A program made the position numbers and the translations under genes. This document shows, piece after piece, positions 61,325-64,000 of a stretch of DNA of 64,000 nucleotides. The first letter of the stretch is position 1, and each line of letters starts with the position of its first letter. The notes below the pieces were generated by a model that saw nothing but the letters and a program-made list of their open reading frames with translations, did no database searches and was not told the DNA's origin. Source of the DNA: Actinoplanes sp. NBRC 103695 (GTDB taxonomy: Bacteria; Actinomycetota; Actinomycetes; Mycobacteriales; Micromonosporaceae); assembly GCF_030269485.1 (NCBI RefSeq), contig NZ_BSTL01000011.1:181286-245285 (forward strand), given 5' to 3'.

Positions 61325-61417
61325 GTGACTGAGCTGTCTTTGTCATGCTCTCCTGGCCCTCGCCTGCGGCGCCGTCATTCGGCGCCAGCTTCTGCCGCTC
61401 GGTGCAGTCGATCATGA
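61325..61417 (+). CDS. 30-codon leader ORF overlapping the carboxyltransferase start
   Basis: GTG at 61325 with GGGGTGAG upstream encodes a 30-residue peptide starting VTELSLSCSPGPRLRRRHSA. Its TGA overlaps the carboxyltransferase ATG at 61414 (ATGA). A 7-bp hairpin (GGCGCCG at 61368 with CGGCGCC at 61380) lies inside it. The main gene has no good ribosome site of its own, so coupling is plausible. Confidence 0.45.
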   Translation: MTELSLSCSPGPRLRRRHSAPASAARCSRS

Positions 61418-62850
61418 CGGTCCTGGAGTCGTCGATCGACCACCGCACCCCGGCCTACCTCCAGAACAAGTCCGCGATGCTGGAGCGCCTGGCGGAACTC
61501 GAGGCGGCGCTCGACGAGGCCCGGGCCGGGGGCGGCGAGAAATGGGTGACCCGCCATCACGCCCGGGGCAAGCTGCTGCCGCGCGAGCGCGTCGAGATGC
61601 TGCTCGACCAGGACAGCCCGTTCCTGGAGCTGTCACCGGTGGCGGCCTGGGGCTCCGGCTATCCGGTGGGCGCCAGCGTGGTGACCGGCATCGGCGTCGT
61701 CGAGGGCGTCGAGTGCGTGGTGATCGCCAACGATCCGACGGTGGACGGTGGCGCCGTCAACCCGTACACGGTAGAGAAGATCCGGCGGGCGGCCCGGATC
61801 GCCGCGGTCAACCGTCTCCCCCTGGTCAACCTGGTCGAGTCGACCGGTGCGGCAGCACCGACGGGTCCGCCGCCGGGCGGCGCGATCGCCCGCGACCTGA
61901 GCCAGCTCACCGCCGACCGGGTGCCGACCGTCTGCGTGGTGTTCGGGGCGACCAACGGCGACGCCGCCTACCTGCCGGCGCTCTCCGACTACACGATCAT
62001 GGTCCGTGGGCATGCCAAAGTGCTCACGATCCACCCTCAGCCGGTACGGGCCGCCACTAACGGCCGTGGCGCCGAGGTCCGCAGCGCGCCGACCGTGCCG
62101 GCGGGCGTGACCGGCCCGGCCGACCAGCTGGCCGAGGACGAGCGTGACGGCCTGCGGCTGGCCCGGCAGTGCGTACGCCGCTTCAACTGGCGCAAGCGCG
62201 GCCCGTTCCCGCGCACCACACCCCCGCGCCCGCCCCGCCACGACGCCGAGGCCCTGCTCACGATGGCCGGTGCGGAGTCGTTCGACCCGCGCGAGGTGCT
62301 CGCCCGGATCCTTGACGACAGCGACTTCGACGAGTTCAAGCCGACCCAGGGCACCGCGGTGGTGACCGGGTGGGGCGAGCTGCACGGCTATCCGATCGGC
62401 GTGGTCGCCAATCTCGGCGGCACGTTCACCCCGGCCGAGACCCAGAAGGCCGTGCACTTCATCCAGCTGGCCAACGCGACCGACACCACCCTGCTCTTCG
62501 TGCAGTACACCAGCGACGCCCAGGTCGAGGACCGGGAGGCGGCCGACGTCCGGCACGGCGCGCCACTGGTGCACGCGGTGGCGAAGTCGGGCGTTCCGCA
62601 TCTGACGCTGATGATCGGCGCGACGCCGGCCGAGCAACTGGGCGGCATCTACGGCCGGGCGTACGAGCCCCGGTTCCTTTTCAGCTGGCCGGTGGAACGG
62701 CCGGCCGAGGAGCCGGACCAGCGGCGCAAGCTCCCGGACGACGGCGTCATCGACCCCCGCGACACGCGTACGGTGCTTGGTCTCTGCCTTTCCGCCGTGC
62801 ACAGCGCGGCCGTGCAGGGTGCCGAGCACGTGGGCGTGTTCAGGCCCTGA
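61414..62850 (+). CDS. Acyl-CoA carboxylase carboxyltransferase-like protein with altered motifs
   Basis: 478 residues, shorter than the usual 510-540. The crotonase-like N and C halves are recognisable (ARGKLLPRERVEMLLDQDSPFLELSP; GYPIGVVANLGGTFTPAETQKAVHFIQLAN; YGRAYEPRFLFSWP). The first oxyanion motif, normally GSCTAGGAY-like, is GATNGDAAY (178-186). The second, normally GxYGAGNYGM-like, is GATPAEQLGG (402-411). The HxxSGxAD segment is replaced by PAGVTGPADQ. Catalytic competence is doubtful. It is followed by a biotin carboxylase-like gene. Confidence 0.8.
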   Translation: MTVLESSIDHRTPAYLQNKSAMLERLAELEAALDEARAGGGEKWVTRHHARGKLLPRERVEMLLDQDSPFLELSPVAAWGSGYPVGASVVTGIGVVEGVECVVIANDPTVDGGAVNPYTVEKIRRAARIAAVNRLPLVNLVESTGAAAPTGPPPGGAIARDLSQLTADRVPTVCVVFGATNGDAAYLPALSDYTIMVRGHAKVLTIHPQPVRAATNGRGAEVRSAPTVPAGVTGPADQLAEDERDGLRLARQCVRRFNWRKRGPFPRTTPPRPPRHDAEALLTMAGAESFDPREVLARILDDSDFDEFKPTQGTAVVTGWGELHGYPIGVVANLGGTFTPAETQKAVHFIQLANATDTTLLFVQYTSDAQVEDREAADVRHGAPLVHAVAKSGVPHLTLMIGATPAEQLGGIYGRAYEPRFLFSWPVERPAEEPDQRRKLPDDGVIDPRDTRTVLGLCLSAVHSAAVQGAEHVGVFRP

Positions 62851-62908
62851 GAGGTAGCGAGCTGCCTGAGGCGGCTCCGCCGCTCTGCAATAAGGAGACT
62901 CTGAAGAA

Positions 62909-64000
62909 GTGATCCGACGTCTGTTGGTGGCCCACCGTGGTGAGATCGCCCGCCGGGTGTTCGCCACCTGCCGCCTGGTCGGCATCGAGACGGTTGCCGT
63001 CTATTCCGATGCCGACGCCGACGCGCCGCATGTGACGGAGGCCGACTACGCCGTCCACCTGCCCGGCAACTCGCCGTCGTCGACCTATCTCCGCGGCGAC
63101 CTGATCATCGCCGCCGCCCGTCGCGCGGGGGCGAACGCGGTCCATCCGGGCAACGGGGTGATGGCTGAGGACCCGGACTTCGCCGCCGCTGTCGCGGACG
63201 CCGGGATGATCTGGGTGGGACCTCCGGCGAAGATTCTGGGCACGCTGCAGAGCAAGATCGAGAGCAAGAAGAGGGTCGCCGAGGCGGGCGTACGGGTGCT
63301 GCCGACGTACACCGACCCCGACCGGGTCACCGACTTCCCGGTGCTGATCAAGCCGGCCATCGGTGGTGGTGGCGCCGGCATGCGTGTGGTCCGGGACCGG
63401 GTCACGCTGGCCGAGGCGGTCGCGAGCACCCGCCAGGAGGTGGGCACGGACGTCTTCTGCGAGCCGTTCGTCGAGGACGCCCGGCACATCGAGATCCCGA
63501 TCCTGGCCGACGCGCACGGCAACGTGGTGCCCTTCGGCGAGCGGGAGTGCTCGGTGCAGCGCCGCTACCAGAAGATCGTCGAGGAGACGCCGTCCCCGGC
63601 GGTGGACCCGGGCCTGCGTGAGGAGCTGTGCCGGGCGGCGATGGTCAGCGTCAAGGTGCTGGGCTTCGTCGGCGTCGGCACGGTCGAGTTCCTGCTGGAT
63701 CCGTCCGGCGACTTCCACTTCCTGGAGCTCACGCCCAGCCTCCAGGTGGAGCACGCGATCACCGAGTGCGTCTCCGGGTACGACCTGGTCCGGCTGCAGT
63801 TCCTGATCGCCGAGGGCGGCCCGCTGCCGATGCCCGGACCGCCGCCGATCCGCGGGCACGCCATCGAGGTGCGGATCTGCGCGGAGGATCCGGCGTACGC
63901 GTGGCTGCCCGCGGCCGGGACACTGCACCGGTTCGCCGTCCCCGATGTAGCCGGTTCGTTCCGCCCGCTGCCGCAGCCGGGCCTGCGCCTGGACTCCGGA
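62909..64000 (+). CDS. Biotin carboxylase-like ATP-grasp protein, N-terminal part (cut by window end)
   Basis: 364 codons visible, open at the window edge. The family layout is clear: LLVAHRGEIARRVFATCR, the ATP-grasp loop IKPAIGGGGAGMRVV, HIEIPILADAHGN and ERECSVQRRYQKIVEETPS. However, the catalytic strand usually reading EMNTRxQVEH is ELTPSLQVEH (273-282), so the metal-ligand Asn is Thr275 and the catalytic Arg is Ser277. AVHPGYGFLSEN is also changed, to AVHPGNGVMAED. GTG start at 62909 with AAGGAG upstream. Probably co-transcribed with the carboxyltransferase-like gene. Confidence 0.8.
   Translation, partial: MIRRLLVAHRGEIARRVFATCRLVGIETVAVYSDADADAPHVTEADYAVHLPGNSPSSTYLRGDLIIAAARRAGANAVHPGNGVMAEDPDFAAAVADAGMIWVGPPAKILGTLQSKIESKKRVAEAGVRVLPTYTDPDRVTDFPVLIKPAIGGGGAGMRVVRDRVTLAEAVASTRQEVGTDVFCEPFVEDARHIEIPILADAHGNVVPFGERECSVQRRYQKIVEETPSPAVDPGLREELCRAAMVSVKVLGFVGVGTVEFLLDPSGDFHFLELTPSLQVEHAITECVSGYDLVRLQFLIAEGGPLPMPGPPPIRGHAIEVRICAEDPAYAWLPAAGTLHRFAVPDVAGSFRPLPQPGLRLDSG

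Overview
The window reads as a chromosomal segment of a high-GC actinomycete. Coding genes have strong G/C bias at third positions, GTG starts are common, and Lsr2, Crp and a type VII secretion core are present. The order clpC - lsr2 - coaX - panD - panC - DUF2520 - DUF3180 - folK - folB - folP - (insert) - folE - ftsH - hpt - tilS - metalloprotease - dacB - ppa, followed by marP - nudix - tlpA - nth - crp, follows from memory the Mycobacterium tuberculosis Rv3596c-Rv3628 and Rv3671c-Rv3676 backbone. The extra genes and gene style suggest Micromonosporaceae (Actinoplanes-like), which is an inference. No rRNA, tRNA, CRISPR array, transposase, integrase or relaxase gene was seen.

0-9.1 kb: clpC (cut by the window edge), a cluster of four DnaA boxes, lsr2, and cofactor synthesis genes (coaX, nadC, nadB, panD, panC). 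9.2-22 kb: a MidA/NDUFAF7-type methyltransferase translationally coupled to a stand-alone NuoD paralogue, a repeat-rich membrane protein, an osmoprotectant ABC transporter whose binding protein looks circularly permuted, a YtrA-type GntR/ABC operon with a clear operator, small membrane proteins and a very long hairpin. 22-24 kb and 37.9-43.5 kb: the two halves of the folate/ftsH/hpt/tilS minus-strand cluster.

24.1-37.5 kb: an insert between folP and folE relative to the backbone. Its first part (24.4-33.3 kb) is a Gram-positive type IV secretion-like operon: small pilin-like protein, TcpE-like protein, VirB4/TcpF ATPase, VirB6/TcpH protein, VirB8/TcpC-like protein and a transglycosylase-M23 cell-wall hydrolase. 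Its second part (34-37.5 kb) is an FtsK-type ATPase, a coiled-coil membrane protein and an 86-residue helical protein. Neither part has a recognisable relaxase or integrase.

43.5-54.4 kb: a PBP4-type carboxypeptidase with a huge repetitive N-terminus, pyrophosphatase, and eccD/eccC/mycP without eccB, eccE or WXG100 genes. 54.5-64 kb: a P-loop kinase-like protein, the minus-strand operon capA-nth-tlpA-nudix-marP, crp, and a paired carboxyltransferase and biotin carboxylase with altered catalytic motifs. Between tlpA and nudix lies a tandem array of three 15-codon ORFs linked to each other and to both flanking genes by 4-nt GTGA/ATGA overlaps. I regard this as the most unusual local structure in the window.
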